NCBI GenBank assembly: GCA_018969455.1
Contig: JAGWYI010000011.1
Location: 1 to 21,188, forward strand
Reading direction: 5' to 3'
Origin: Bacteroidota bacterium
GTDB taxonomy: Bacteria > Bacteroidota > Bacteroidia > Chitinophagales > Saprospiraceae
Length of the DNA: 21,188 nt
Below are positions 1 to 9,307 of this stretch, in pieces (position 1 is the stretch's first letter; each line of letters begins with the position of its first letter). The translations under genes were made by a program, and so were the position numbers. The notes under the pieces were generated by a model. It made no database searches. It worked only from the letters and a program-made list of their open reading frames with translations, and was not told the origin of the DNA.

Positions 1-230
1 GTGCACAATTCCGGGCTGATTGCGGCAGTTTGTTCCAGCAGCATGCGATCGGTGGCCGGGGCAAACAAGGCGCCCAAACTCAGGGTAAAATACTCTGGAA
101 ACAACACAAAATCGACCTTTTGGGCGGCCAATGCCCGAATATGCGCCTCCACAACAGAGAAAAAATGTTTCGCTGTGCCAAAGGATCGGGCCTCGAATTG
201 CACCAACCCGAGGCGGATTTTCGTTTTCAT
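1..230 (-). CDS. Carbon-nitrogen hydrolase (nitrilase superfamily), N-terminal part, cut by window edge
   Basis: Only the first 76 codons are inside the window and the gene runs off the left edge. Read from ATG at 230, the protein begins MKTKIRLGLVQFEAR and continues to VDFVLFPEYFTLSL around residues 39-52. That is the start of the nitrilase/amidase fold: a first beta strand of the type 'ALVQ', a helix, then the FPE(Y/F) motif whose Glu (E46) is the first member of the Glu-Lys-Cys catalytic triad. The Lys and Cys lie outside the window, so activity and substrate (amide, nitrile or carbamoyl compound) cannot be judged. An in-frame ATG at 239 would add MRN; 230 is preferred because the conserved strand follows directly. 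It is divergent from the GH3 gene. Confidence 0.8.
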   Translation of the reverse strand, partial: MKTKIRLGLVQFEARSFGTAKHFFSVVEAHIRALAAQKVDFVLFPEYFTLSLGALFAPATDRMLLEQTAAISPELC

Positions 231-256
231 GTTTCTCATTTAAAGGCCAAAATAAA

Positions 257-267
257 GGACAATGTCC
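257..267. promoter_or_regulatory. Small palindrome in divergent intergenic region
   Basis: GGACAATGTCC is a perfect 5-base dyad around one central base. It lies in the 131-base gap between the divergent carbon-nitrogen hydrolase and GH3 starts, where a regulator could act on both. Short dyads also occur by chance, so this is only a candidate operator. No convincing full promoter is visible here, although TTATTTTG on the minus strand and GAACTTTG (321-328) on the plus strand each differ by one base from TAnnTTTG. Confidence 0.2.
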
Positions 268-361
268 GAAATCTTGAACCGCTCGAGGCTTTCCATATCC
301 CCGATGTACCCGATTTTTCTGAACTTTGCCGCGTACATGCCTGTTTAAATTCAATTTGAAG

Positions 362-3274
362 GTGAAATATACCATTTATTTGCTCTTTGTAGCCGCTTTT
401 TTGTCCTTGCAAGCACAACATCACAACCCGCAACCGGCCTCAAATCCGGAACAAAACTGGGTGGATTCGGTGTACAATGCCCTGCCCGATTCGCTGCGCA
501 TCGCGCAGTTGATGATGATTCGCGCCAGCGATGAGCGCGCACCAAAATTCGAACAGGAGGTCGCCGGTTTGGTGCAACGCTACCAGGTAGGCGGCATTTG
601 TCTGTTTCAGGGAAAACCTGAAATGCTGGCCGAACTAACCAACCGCTGTCAGGCTGTGAGCAAAATTCCCCTGCTCGTCTCCATTGACGGCGAATGGGGC
701 CTCGGCATGCGTTTGAAGGAAACCACCATCGCATTTCCCAAACAATTGATGCTGGGCGCCATACAAGACAATTATTTGATCTATGAAATGGGCGCCGAAA
801 TTGGCCGGCAATGCAAACGCATGGGCATTCACCTCAATTTTGCCCCCGTGGCCGACATCAACAACAACGCAGCCAACCCCGTCATCAACGACCGCTCCTT
901 TGGCGAAGACCGAAGCAATGTGACCGCCAAATGCATCGAATACATGCGCGGAATGCAGGCGGCCGGCATTCTCGCCTGTGCCAAACACTTTCCCGGCCAC
1001 GGCGACACCAACACCGACTCCCACCTCGATTTGCCGCTTATTCCACACAATATGCGCCGACTTGACAGCCTGGAACTCTACCCTTTCCAGGCTATGAGCC
1101 GTGCCGGAATCGCTTCTTTTATGGTCGCACACCTGAGTGTGCCCGCCCTCGATGCCCGTGCCAACCGCCCTACTACCCTCAGCCGTGCCGCAGTACACGA
1201 CCTGTTGCGCCAAAAAATGAAATATGACGGTTTGATCATCACCGATGCCATGGAAATGCAAGGTGTCGCCAAATATTTCGGCCCCGGTTTGGCAGAAGTG
1301 GAAGCACTGAAAGCCGGAAATGACATCATCCTGCTCCCCGGCGATGTAGGCGCTGCCATTAAAGCCATTTCAACAGCGCTCGACAGCGGACAAATCGAGC
1401 GCACCGCATTTGAACAAAGTGTCAAACGCGTATTAAAGGCAAAATACCGCCTTGGGCTCACAAAAATGCCCCAAATTGCACTCGAACACTTGCGGGAAGA
1501 CCTCAATCGCCCCCAGGCGTTGTTGCTGAAACGCAAATTGATCGAAAATGCCCTCACGCTCGTGCGCGATGTCGACAACCTGGCCGGTTTTGATTCACTT
1601 GAAAATTTGAACCTGGCCACCCTGGCCATCGGCGATACCAATCGAACGGTTTTTCAAACCTACTGCGGCAACTATGCCCCCATGCAGCATTTTAACACCC
1701 CCAAAGTGCTGGATTCGCTGCAAAAAGCCCAATACCTCGAACGCTTGCGCCCTTTCGATGTGGTGCTCATGAGCATCCATCAGATGCGCTCCCGTGCCGC
1801 CGACAATTACGGCCTTACACCCGATCAAATCGATTTCATCCGGATGGTGTGCAAACAAAAAACCGTGGCATTAACGGTTTTTGGAAACCCTTACTGCCTG
1901 AAATACTTCCCTGATGCGCGGCTTTTGCTCGAAGCCTACAACGAAGATCCCCTCACCCAGCAGCTTGCCGCTCAGAGCCTGTTTGGCGCCATCGATTTTA
2001 AAGGCAAATTGCCCGTTACCGCTTCTCCGGATGCATTTTTTGGTCAGGGTCTGCGCACGGCATTTCCTGAAAAACGCCTGGCCTACGACCTGCCCGAGTC
2101 GGTGGGCATGAACAGCGACACGCTGGCGCAAATGGATGACCTGGTTCAGGAAATGATCGAAACCGGCGCAACGCCCGGTTGTCAAATCGTAGTAGCACGC
2201 AACAACCGGATTATCTGGCAAAAATCATACGGCTATTTCATGTACGACAGCGTCACCCGCGTGCGCAACGAACATTTGTACGACATCGCCTCGGTGACCA
2301 AAATTGCCGCTACCACCCTCAGCGCCATGCAATTGTACGATGCAGGCAAACTCAAACTGGATGTCGAAATCGGCCAATACCTGCCCGAACTCGCCGGCAC
2401 CAATAAACAGAAACTCAAACTCCGTGACATCCTCGCACACCACGCGCGCCTGCAAGCCTGGATTCCTTTTTACCAGAAAACCCTCGTCAAGGGGCTTCCC
2501 GATGCCCATATTTACCACCGACAACGTGACCCCGACTCCCAAATACCGGTTGCACCCGATATGTTCATGGTAAACAACTGGGTGGATACCATCTGGAACA
2601 CCATTTATCAATCAGACCTGCGCACCGAAAAGGGCTATAAATACTCCGATCTCGGCTTGTACCTCACCGCGCAAATTCTGGAACGCCAAAGCGGAGTACC
2701 CCTGGATGAATATGCCAAAACCCATTTTTACCAGCCCATGGGATTGCGTGCGACCTTCACACCCTGGCAATACGGACTTGCCGAACAATGCGTTCCCACA
2801 GAGGAAGACCGGTATTTCCGACAACAACGCCTGCAAGGGTATGTGCACGACATGGGCGCCGCCATGCTCGGGGGCGTGAGCGGACATGCCGGTTTGTTTT
2901 CCAACGCCAACGACTTGGCTAAAATCATGCAAATGCTGCTCAACGGTGGCTCCTATTTCGGGCGACAATACATCAAGCCAGAAACGGTAGATGCCTGGAC
3001 GGTGCGGTACCCCGGAAGCACCCGCCGCGGTACCGCATTTGACATGAAAGAACTCGATCCCAAAGCAACGGCCAATATGAGCCCCTTCGCCGGGCCCAAC
3101 ACCTTCGGACACACCGGCTTTACCGGCATCTGCGCCTGGGCCGATCCGGATCAAAACCTGATTTTTATTTTCTGCTCCAACCGTACCTACCCGAGCATGG
3201 ACAACAACAAACTCATCAGCGGAAACTACCGGCCACGCTTGCAAAGCATTATTTATCAATCTATTGTAAAATAA
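362..3274 (+). CDS. Secreted GH3 beta-N-acetylhexosaminidase-type glycosidase fused to serine beta-lactamase-like domain
   Basis: An exported two-domain hydrolase of about 970 residues. No ATG fits. GTG at 362 gives MKYTIYLLFVAAFLSLQAQ, a clean signal peptide; in-frame TTG codons at 356 and 326 are alternatives. The GH3 half (about residues 40-380) carries the NagZ-type KHFPGHGDT motif (about 208-216), whose His-Asp pair acts as acid/base, and ITDAMEM with the presumed nucleophile D295. A GH3 C-terminal region follows to about 560. The second half (about 585-960) is a class C beta-lactamase/penicillin-binding-like domain with SVTK (S644, K647), YSD (Y761) and HTG (H917), in the right order and spacing. 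Known Bacteroidota proteins share this fusion. A role in peptidoglycan or amino-sugar polymer turnover in the periplasm is inferred. Substrates of both halves are unknown; the second half could be an esterase or peptidase rather than a beta-lactamase. Confidence 0.9.
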   Translation: MKYTIYLLFVAAFLSLQAQHHNPQPASNPEQNWVDSVYNALPDSLRIAQLMMIRASDERAPKFEQEVAGLVQRYQVGGICLFQGKPEMLAELTNRCQAVSKIPLLVSIDGEWGLGMRLKETTIAFPKQLMLGAIQDNYLIYEMGAEIGRQCKRMGIHLNFAPVADINNNAANPVINDRSFGEDRSNVTAKCIEYMRGMQAAGILACAKHFPGHGDTNTDSHLDLPLIPHNMRRLDSLELYPFQAMSRAGIASFMVAHLSVPALDARANRPTTLSRAAVHDLLRQKMKYDGLIITDAMEMQGVAKYFGPGLAEVEALKAGNDIILLPGDVGAAIKAISTALDSGQIERTAFEQSVKRVLKAKYRLGLTKMPQIALEHLREDLNRPQALLLKRKLIENALTLVRDVDNLAGFDSLENLNLATLAIGDTNRTVFQTYCGNYAPMQHFNTPKVLDSLQKAQYLERLRPFDVVLMSIHQMRSRAADNYGLTPDQIDFIRMVCKQKTVALTVFGNPYCLKYFPDARLLLEAYNEDPLTQQLAAQSLFGAIDFKGKLPVTASPDAFFGQGLRTAFPEKRLAYDLPESVGMNSDTLAQMDDLVQEMIETGATPGCQIVVARNNRIIWQKSYGYFMYDSVTRVRNEHLYDIASVTKIAATTLSAMQLYDAGKLKLDVEIGQYLPELAGTNKQKLKLRDILAHHARLQAWIPFYQKTLVKGLPDAHIYHRQRDPDSQIPVAPDMFMVNNWVDTIWNTIYQSDLRTEKGYKYSDLGLYLTAQILERQSGVPLDEYAKTHFYQPMGLRATFTPWQYGLAEQCVPTEEDRYFRQQRLQGYVHDMGAAMLGGVSGHAGLFSNANDLAKIMQMLLNGGSYFGRQYIKPETVDAWTVRYPGSTRRGTAFDMKELDPKATANMSPFAGPNTFGHTGFTGICAWADPDQNLIFIFCSNRTYPSMDNNKLISGNYRPRLQSIIYQSIVK

Positions 3275-3367
3275 AATAACAAGATGGCATTCGATTTAAT
3301 CTTAAGGTTAAACCGGCTCCGCATCTTTATGCCTGCTAACTTGTTTATATCCTAAAATTGCTTTGCC

Positions 3368-4222
3368 ATGTCTCAATCCAATTCCGATAAGCCGCGCCTC
3401 CACCCCGATGATCTGGAGGCCCTCGCCCAATACAGCCTGGACCTTGAAAAAAAGGCCAAAGAACGCATTATATCCGACTGGCTGCCCCGGTATACCGGCA
3501 TGCCTTTGGATCAATTTGGCAAATACATTCTGCTGGTCAATTTCAACAAATACGTGAAAATGTTTGCTGAAATGCATCAGGCGCCCATTTTCGGGGAAGA
3601 CAAACCCATGCAGGCAGCCACTGCTGATCAAATTACCATCATCAATTTCGGGATCGGAAGCCCCAACGCAGGGCTCATCATCGATTTGATAGAAGCCATT
3701 CACCCGGAAGCGGTGCTGTTTTTGGGCAAATGCGGCGGACTTAAAACCGGGAAAAACAAGGTAGGCGACCTGATTCTGCCCATTGCAGCCATCCGGGGCG
3801 AAGGTACCAGCAACGACTATCTGCCACCGGAAGTGCCCGCTTTGCCGGCATTTGCCCTCCAAAAAGCCGTTTCAACCACCATTCGCGATTACGAGCAGGA
3901 TTACTGGACCGGCGTAGTCTACACCACCAACAAACGGGTGTGGGAACATCGGGAAGACTTCAAACAGCGGCTGCGTGACCTGCGCTGCATCGCCATCGAC
4001 ATGGAAACGGCCACCATTTTTGTCGCCGCCTTTAAAAATAAAATTCCCGCCGGCGCCTTGCTGCTCGTTTCTGATATGCCCATGACCCATGATGGCGTTA
4101 AAACAGCCGAAAGCGATAAAAAAGTGACCGCCAATTTCGCCGACCAACACCTGGCCATCGGCGTGGATTCCCTCAAACAACTGATCAACAATGGTCAGAC
4201 GGTTAAACACTTGCAATTTTAA
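3368..4222 (+). CDS. amn: AMP nucleosidase (short Bacteroidota form)
   Basis: A 284-residue cytosolic enzyme of the nucleoside phosphorylase/nucleosidase fold, expected to split AMP into adenine and ribose 5-phosphate. Seen in the sequence: the phosphate/ribose-binding stretch INFGIGSPNAG, the core strand AVLFLGKCGGL, IDMETAT with E213 (the family's ribose-contacting Glu), and SDMP with D236 (the base-contacting Asp). E. coli Amn is far longer (about 480 residues) because of an extra N-terminal domain; this protein matches the shorter single-domain version common in Bacteroidota. It starts at ATG, 93 bases after the GH3 stop. A function on other purine nucleosides or nucleotides cannot be excluded from sequence alone. 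Confidence 0.85.
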   Translation: MSQSNSDKPRLHPDDLEALAQYSLDLEKKAKERIISDWLPRYTGMPLDQFGKYILLVNFNKYVKMFAEMHQAPIFGEDKPMQAATADQITIINFGIGSPNAGLIIDLIEAIHPEAVLFLGKCGGLKTGKNKVGDLILPIAAIRGEGTSNDYLPPEVPALPAFALQKAVSTTIRDYEQDYWTGVVYTTNKRVWEHREDFKQRLRDLRCIAIDMETATIFVAAFKNKIPAGALLLVSDMPMTHDGVKTAESDKKVTANFADQHLAIGVDSLKQLINNGQTVKHLQF

Positions 4223-4295
4223 AGTAAATTTTCATTTTTTTCTGAAAATATTGAACAAATTAGTTTGCAGCGGGTTACATGGATAAACGCTGCTT

Positions 4296-4847
4296 ATGTG
4301 CCCGCTATCGAGTACCCGAATTGACCGTTTGAAAAACCTCAACTGGAATTACCCCAACATTGGCGGCACCTGCAAAGGCGAGTCGCCAAGGGGTTTCGAC
4401 CGCGATCATGTGTACATTTTCTTGGGGGAAGGCCCGGCCATTTGGGAGGCGGCTAAAACAGCCATTCGGCAGTGGATCATGTTTCCCAAAGGCTGGACGT
4501 CCATTTTCCCCAAAAATGCGTTGCAGGCTCCTGGTCAGGACCTGTTTATGACCGCACGCATTTTGGGGATATGGTGGGTCAATCCCTGCCGCATTGTGTA
4601 TACCATCGACGAATCCGATGTTTTCGGCTTTGCATATGGCACTTTACCGGGCCATGTAGAACGCGGCGAAGAACTTTTTTCTGTGGAAAGAATGCCTGAT
4701 GGCAGTGTTTTTTACCATATTCGGGCATTTTCACGGCCTTCGCGCTGGTATGTGCGCGCGAGTTATCCGTTGGCGCGTATTTTTCAGCGAAAATTTCAGC
4801 GGGAATCCCAGGCTGCGATGTTTAAATTTGTGCAAAAAGCCATATGA
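4296..4847 (+). CDS. DUF1990 family protein
   Basis: A 183-residue protein of the DUF1990 family, recognised by several conserved stretches: RLKNLNWNYPNIGGT near the N terminus, the MFPKGW block near residue 70, WWVNPCRIVY, FGFAYGTLPGHVERGEE and the FSRPSRWYVRASYPLARIF region near the C terminus. It has no signal peptide. The molecular function is unknown; a lipid-binding or polyketide-cyclase-like fold has been suggested for the family, but nothing catalytic can be pointed to here. Its last codons overlap the ATG of the next gene (ATGA, 4844-4847), so the two are almost certainly translated from one message. An ATG at 4279 opens only a 17-codon out-of-frame ORF and was not used. Confidence 0.85.
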   Translation: MCPLSSTRIDRLKNLNWNYPNIGGTCKGESPRGFDRDHVYIFLGEGPAIWEAAKTAIRQWIMFPKGWTSIFPKNALQAPGQDLFMTARILGIWWVNPCRIVYTIDESDVFGFAYGTLPGHVERGEELFSVERMPDGSVFYHIRAFSRPSRWYVRASYPLARIFQRKFQRESQAAMFKFVQKAI

Positions 4848-5731
4848 AGCATCCATATCTGCCAGTTGTGTTTTGGGCTATAGCCTTATGGATAGGCGGC
4901 CCTTCCTTCATGAATCAATATTGGGAATTGGCGCTCGTGCTGTTTGCAGCCTGGGTATTGGCGCCCTTGAGCCTTTCTAGTCTGGGTTATAACATCCATT
5001 TTGGGTATTTTGGATCAGTGGCGTTGTTAAGTTCCGGAATTTTATTTCCATTTACGGGGTCATTTTTGCTCGGGCTGCCTTATTCCGGATTCATTGCTTA
5101 TTTTTTATACCAGCACATAGTACGGATTCGAGTTCAAACATCAGATCGGGCGGATTTCGTGTATGTTTTCGCTTTGGGGTATTGGCTTACCGGGGCAATT
5201 TGGACGCTTTGTTGGCTAGCCAACCTTGCTCCCATGGATTTTGACAGCCAATTGGTAAGTTTAACTGCCGCTCACTTTCATCTTGCCGGATTTGTATTAA
5301 CCCTTCTTACAGGGCACATCATTCGGCATGTTCATCCTTTGAACAGTAGGTTGTTGGCCGGATTTGCCTATTTGGGCATGCCCTTGGTTGCCCTTGGCAT
5401 TACTTTGACCCAGCGGGGTTTCCCATCGGGACTGGAATACCTGGCAGCATTGATTTTTGCTGCTAATACGGCTTGGATCAGTTGGTTACAATACCAATTC
5501 GACGGAAAGGGGGTCGTATATAGAAGAATTGGAAGCGGTTTTTTATGGCTCGGAATTCTATTGGCAGTAGCCTATGCATTGCGGTTTATACCTGAAGTTC
5601 CGCATTTGTCCATTTATTCCATGAAATACTGGCATGGGAGCATCCAAACCTTTGGATTTGCCTGGTTTAGTTTGATTGGTTGGAATCGCTTTTTTTCAAC
5701 CCAAAAAAATACAGGCTACACAGAAAATTGA
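4844..5731 (+). CDS. YndJ-like integral membrane protein
   Basis: A 295-residue, very hydrophobic protein with about eight to nine predicted membrane segments. It resembles the YndJ family of Bacillus and other bacteria, best seen in the LTAAHFHLAGF block near residue 145. The conserved HFH inside a membrane segment, plus a further His in the next segment (GHIIRHVHP), hint at a cofactor or metal site, but that is inference. YndJ and DUF1990 are known to occur together, and here they overlap by four bases, which supports both assignments. The gene is richer in A and T than its neighbours (many TTT, ATT and TTG codons). Function is unknown. It ends 98 bases before the stop of the convergent C25 peptidase gene. 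Confidence 0.75.
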   Translation: MKHPYLPVVFWAIALWIGGPSFMNQYWELALVLFAAWVLAPLSLSSLGYNIHFGYFGSVALLSSGILFPFTGSFLLGLPYSGFIAYFLYQHIVRIRVQTSDRADFVYVFALGYWLTGAIWTLCWLANLAPMDFDSQLVSLTAAHFHLAGFVLTLLTGHIIRHVHPLNSRLLAGFAYLGMPLVALGITLTQRGFPSGLEYLAALIFAANTAWISWLQYQFDGKGVVYRRIGSGFLWLGILLAVAYALRFIPEVPHLSIYSMKYWHGSIQTFGFAWFSLIGWNRFFSTQKNTGYTEN

Positions 5732-5829
5732 AAATCAATTGCTTCTGCGCAGCCTGTTTAAAATTAAATTTGAACCCCACAAATCTGTTGGGCGGCTTAT
5801 TTGTTTGAACGCCTTAGAGCGCTGAAGAA

Positions 5830-8800
5830 TTACCTAGTAATGATCAATTTGATCATTTTCCGAGTGTTCGAAGTACGCAATTCAAAATAATACATGCCCG
5901 GTTCCAGCCCTGCAATATCAAGTGATACCTGGTATTTGCCTTGCAAAAGCGGCTGATCACGGAAGTATGATCGTGCAATGCGTCCCAACCCATCGTAAAG
6001 AGTCATTTGGGCATCCAATGCTTCAGGCAATTGCAAAAGAAGGTTGGTAAAACGGCCTCCTGCCGGATTGGGCATCAGGGAAGCCTGAATATCGGGTTGG
6101 TTGGGTGTTTGGGTAGCCACAACCACCTGATAAGGCGGGAAGGAAACATCATCTACCCAAACCCGGTCGTACCCGGCACTCCCGATTTCGTCTTTTTTAT
6201 AAACCCAGCTCATTTCATGGATGCCCGCTGTTATCGGGAAGCTGAGCAGTTCCCATTCCAGATTACCGCTCCATTTGCCTTGTTCCACGCCGTCAATATA
6301 GAAAATCAGAAAATCAAAACCTTCTTCCGAACTGGTTTTACGTGCGAAAGAGACATCGCCGTCTTTGGAAAAATCCAGTTTTAAAGTCATAACCGACTGC
6401 TGGTTGTGTGAAATCGTACCAGAACGGGAGCAATATCCGCCGGAATAGGTGTTTCCAGCGGTAATCACCCAGGGTTTATTTCCTGCCATTACCCATGGAT
6501 AATTTAAAAAATTGTGAGATTCAAAGCCTTCAATAATTGGATTGATCAGGTAATTCCCAGAAGTTGCATCCGCATCGTATTTACCGGCAGTTACCACATA
6601 ATTGAAATTGAACTGCACTACTTGTGGGGCGTTATCGGCGATTTTTACCGAAAAAACCGCATCCAAGGCGCCATTTAGGGCATTTAAGGGTCCTAATTGA
6701 TAAACATCCTGAATTGTCAGCCAGGGAGAATTGGTGCTCAGTATTCCGATTGCATCCTGACTTTTGCTACCGCCCGTATTAAAGTTGCGAATGGTTACAG
6801 TAATGGTTTCGCCGCTCTCAAATTTTTTGTCGCCGTCACCGCCCAAGGCATCGCTCAAAAGAATGTTTCCTACCGATAATTTAGGCGCGCGCAAGGTAAT
6901 ACTGGTTGGTATGGTTAGCGTTTGACCGTTTCCATACTGGATGGTAAGATTAAACAGCACCTTGTGTCCGTCTTCAACATGGTCATTTACCTGGAAGGCA
7001 AATGCAGCTTCCTGGGTAGGCGCATCGCCAGCAGCGATATCCCCGAAATAGGCGGAGTCATCGGTAATTACCACCTGATCATCGGTTGTGCTCAATTTGG
7101 CAGCAGTAGCGTTGGCTAAAGCACCACCTGCATTGAAGAGTTGCAGGTCAAAAACCAGTTTTTCACCGTATTCGGCTACAAAATTTCCATTTCCAAATTG
7201 GCTGTCATTGATGCCAAGGAATTGTTGCACCACATAGGGGCCTGTAATGCTGGCCGCCTTCAACTTGCTTTGATAAGGTATATAATTAAACTGTGTGAGC
7301 GTAAGCGTCATCTCCGCTACATCTGTAAGCGCGGGGAACACCAAATTGGCCACGCCTCCGTTTACAAATGCGACAGCAATGGTTTGCCCGTTTTGGTACA
7401 AAGCAACTTGTGCGCCTTCCACATCACTATTAACCACAAAATTGGTTGAACCGATCACAAATTCATTGGAATGAGATGCAGTCATATGCTTGGGTAAGGC
7501 AGAACGCGGCACAGTTGTCGGATCGAAAAAGGGATTCCACACATCTGCCATATCGATACCTGCCTGCCCGTAGGCAGCAATCATGGAGGCATTTCCGAAA
7601 CTCGCCATTGCGCCCAGCACTGGGTGTAAATTGATGCCATCGGCATCTACCAGATATTGATTCATACCATCCTGACCTTCCATAGGGGGAGACCAGCTTT
7701 GGAAATCGCTGGAAAACAAGCCCCCAATACCGCCATATGGTGTTCCGCTTGCCAAATCGCCCGCACGTTGAAGCGCTTCACCCAGGCAATCGCCACCGTC
7801 GTTGTTGGTAAAATTCCCCGCACAACATGCTACAGCAATTACAAGAGGGTAACGGTGATTGTTGCGCAGGTTGGCAACCGCATCGGTGCTGAAATTGCCA
7901 CTAGCAAGGCCTTGTTCCCATCCATGCCCGGTATAATTGTACAAACTTACCCCGCGCTCATTCATAAGGTTTACCAACTCGGTATTTACCGGACTGGAAG
8001 GTTTATCCGCAGTTTCGTCGCCTTTGGTTGGCGAAATTGCGCTCTGGTCGCCGTCATAAAACTCCCAATATTTTTCGTAGCCATCTTGCAAATGCTTGCT
8101 TTTCCATTCATTCCCCTGATCGTAATCGGCCTGATTGTCATCGCCGATACCCTGTCCCTGATCGGAACAGGATGCCATACCTGTAGCGCACCAATTGGCC
8201 GAAGCATCCACGAGTGGCGTTAACTCATAATCGAGGTTGCGATTCACCATGATTTGCAATTGTTCCTGATTGGCAGCATGGAATCGTCCAACAAAAATTT
8301 CGGGAAAGTGGTCGTTGCCTTCCATATATCCAAGGCAATTGTCGCATGAAAAATTGCTGCCAGGGCGCATCATAGGTTGCAGCGCATTTTCGTCTCCGAC
8401 AAGCAGCAGGTAAGAAATTCCGTTTTCCGTGTAATAATTTCGAACGAAATTGTACAGGCTGGCCGGGTCGCTTACCCCTATTTCAGAAATGGATTTAACC
8501 GTGGTATAAATGCCCGACTGCCGTTTCCAGCGTAGATAGGTTTCGAGTCCGGGAATCAGCTCATCTTTCGCAATTACCAGCATTTTATCGGGTTCATTTC
8601 CTGAACGCTGAGGGCCCAGGTATTCCTCTTTATAATTGAGAAACAATTTCTTATACAGATCCCGAAATGCAACAGGCGTTTGGGCATTGGGCGTATGTCG
8701 AAGCTCATTGATACCAGTACCTGATTTTTGTACTACTTCAAGCACAATCTTGGTGTAAACCCGCAATGTTTTTTGCACGGGGTTGTATTGCACCGGATAC

Positions 8801-9285
8801 AGCCAGATAGACTGGCCCCGAACATCTCTGAAAACAAACGGATCTTGAGAATCCACCAGTTTTTCAGGATAAAATGCATCATGTTCGTAAACAGAAGCAA
8901 AGGAGAAAGGTACGGCCGAAGGATCTACAGTACGCATCAGATTGCCTTTTGAAGGGGCCACCAATATATTTGGGAAATCCTGATATTCTGATTCCAGCAC
9001 CCGAATTTCGGAGCTGCCATCTGCCGGAATTAACAAGGATGCCGTAATTTTTGGCAAATCGGGCATTCCTTCTTGCAGCATAGGCGTACCATGTTCGATG
9101 CTGATGACAGATGCTTTACCGCGACTGGTAAGCACCTCCTGTTGATCGTACCCTGCAAGCGCCAATCGCAATGTCGTTTTTGCCAAACTCTCAGATTCTA
9201 CCTGAACGGAACTCTGACTTTTTACCTGTCCGATCATCGCAGTAATCGAAAGGCAATATAGAAGAAATGTAATCAAATTTTTCAT
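5830..9285 (-). CDS. Gingipain-type C25 cysteine peptidase with T9SS sorting domain
   Basis: A 1151-residue secreted peptidase. ATG at 9285 gives signal peptide MKNLITFLLYCLSITAMIGQ; the in-frame ATG at 9318 would overlap the upstream gene and spoil the signal. A propeptide-like region (about 25-230) precedes the C25 catalytic domain (about 235-590) with EIFVGRF, the catalytic His in YTGHG (H454) and the nucleophile in ACCAGNF (C487 most likely; C488 adjacent). The His-to-Cys distance of 33 equals that of gingipain RgpB (H211, C244). Then come an Ig-like domain (about 600-680), CARDB-like beta domains, a jelly-roll domain (about 930-1060) and a roughly 80-residue C-terminal T9SS sorting domain (MPNPAGGRF ... 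LEPGMYYFEL ... KLIITR). It should be exported to the periplasm, crossed by T9SS and anchored to or released from the surface. Substrate preference is not visible. It lies 22 bases after the small T9SS protein gene. Confidence 0.92.
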   Translation of the reverse strand: MKNLITFLLYCLSITAMIGQVKSQSSVQVESESLAKTTLRLALAGYDQQEVLTSRGKASVISIEHGTPMLQEGMPDLPKITASLLIPADGSSEIRVLESEYQDFPNILVAPSKGNLMRTVDPSAVPFSFASVYEHDAFYPEKLVDSQDPFVFRDVRGQSIWLYPVQYNPVQKTLRVYTKIVLEVVQKSGTGINELRHTPNAQTPVAFRDLYKKLFLNYKEEYLGPQRSGNEPDKMLVIAKDELIPGLETYLRWKRQSGIYTTVKSISEIGVSDPASLYNFVRNYYTENGISYLLLVGDENALQPMMRPGSNFSCDNCLGYMEGNDHFPEIFVGRFHAANQEQLQIMVNRNLDYELTPLVDASANWCATGMASCSDQGQGIGDDNQADYDQGNEWKSKHLQDGYEKYWEFYDGDQSAISPTKGDETADKPSSPVNTELVNLMNERGVSLYNYTGHGWEQGLASGNFSTDAVANLRNNHRYPLVIAVACCAGNFTNNDGGDCLGEALQRAGDLASGTPYGGIGGLFSSDFQSWSPPMEGQDGMNQYLVDADGINLHPVLGAMASFGNASMIAAYGQAGIDMADVWNPFFDPTTVPRSALPKHMTASHSNEFVIGSTNFVVNSDVEGAQVALYQNGQTIAVAFVNGGVANLVFPALTDVAEMTLTLTQFNYIPYQSKLKAASITGPYVVQQFLGINDSQFGNGNFVAEYGEKLVFDLQLFNAGGALANATAAKLSTTDDQVVITDDSAYFGDIAAGDAPTQEAAFAFQVNDHVEDGHKVLFNLTIQYGNGQTLTIPTSITLRAPKLSVGNILLSDALGGDGDKKFESGETITVTIRNFNTGGSKSQDAIGILSTNSPWLTIQDVYQLGPLNALNGALDAVFSVKIADNAPQVVQFNFNYVVTAGKYDADATSGNYLINPIIEGFESHNFLNYPWVMAGNKPWVITAGNTYSGGYCSRSGTISHNQQSVMTLKLDFSKDGDVSFARKTSSEEGFDFLIFYIDGVEQGKWSGNLEWELLSFPITAGIHEMSWVYKKDEIGSAGYDRVWVDDVSFPPYQVVVATQTPNQPDIQASLMPNPAGGRFTNLLLQLPEALDAQMTLYDGLGRIARSYFRDQPLLQGKYQVSLDIAGLEPGMYYFELRTSNTRKMIKLIITR

Positions 9286-9307
9286 GCGTATTGTGTTTAG
9301 CGATTGG

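Noticed and set aside
326..361. TTG start at 326 for the GH3 fusion protein
   Set aside because: Adds a 12-residue stretch with Cys and Arg before the signal peptide and overlaps a possible -7 element (GAACTTTG); GTG 362 gives a typical signal peptide.
635..1261. 208-codon ORF on the minus strand
   Set aside because: Opposite the GH3 domain; low-complexity Gly/Val/His composition typical of a shadow frame.
5732..5829. Possible terminator between the YndJ-like gene and the C25 peptidase gene
   Set aside because: Only 4-8 base palindromes (CTGCGCAG, GGCG/CGCC) without a T tract; no convincing stem.
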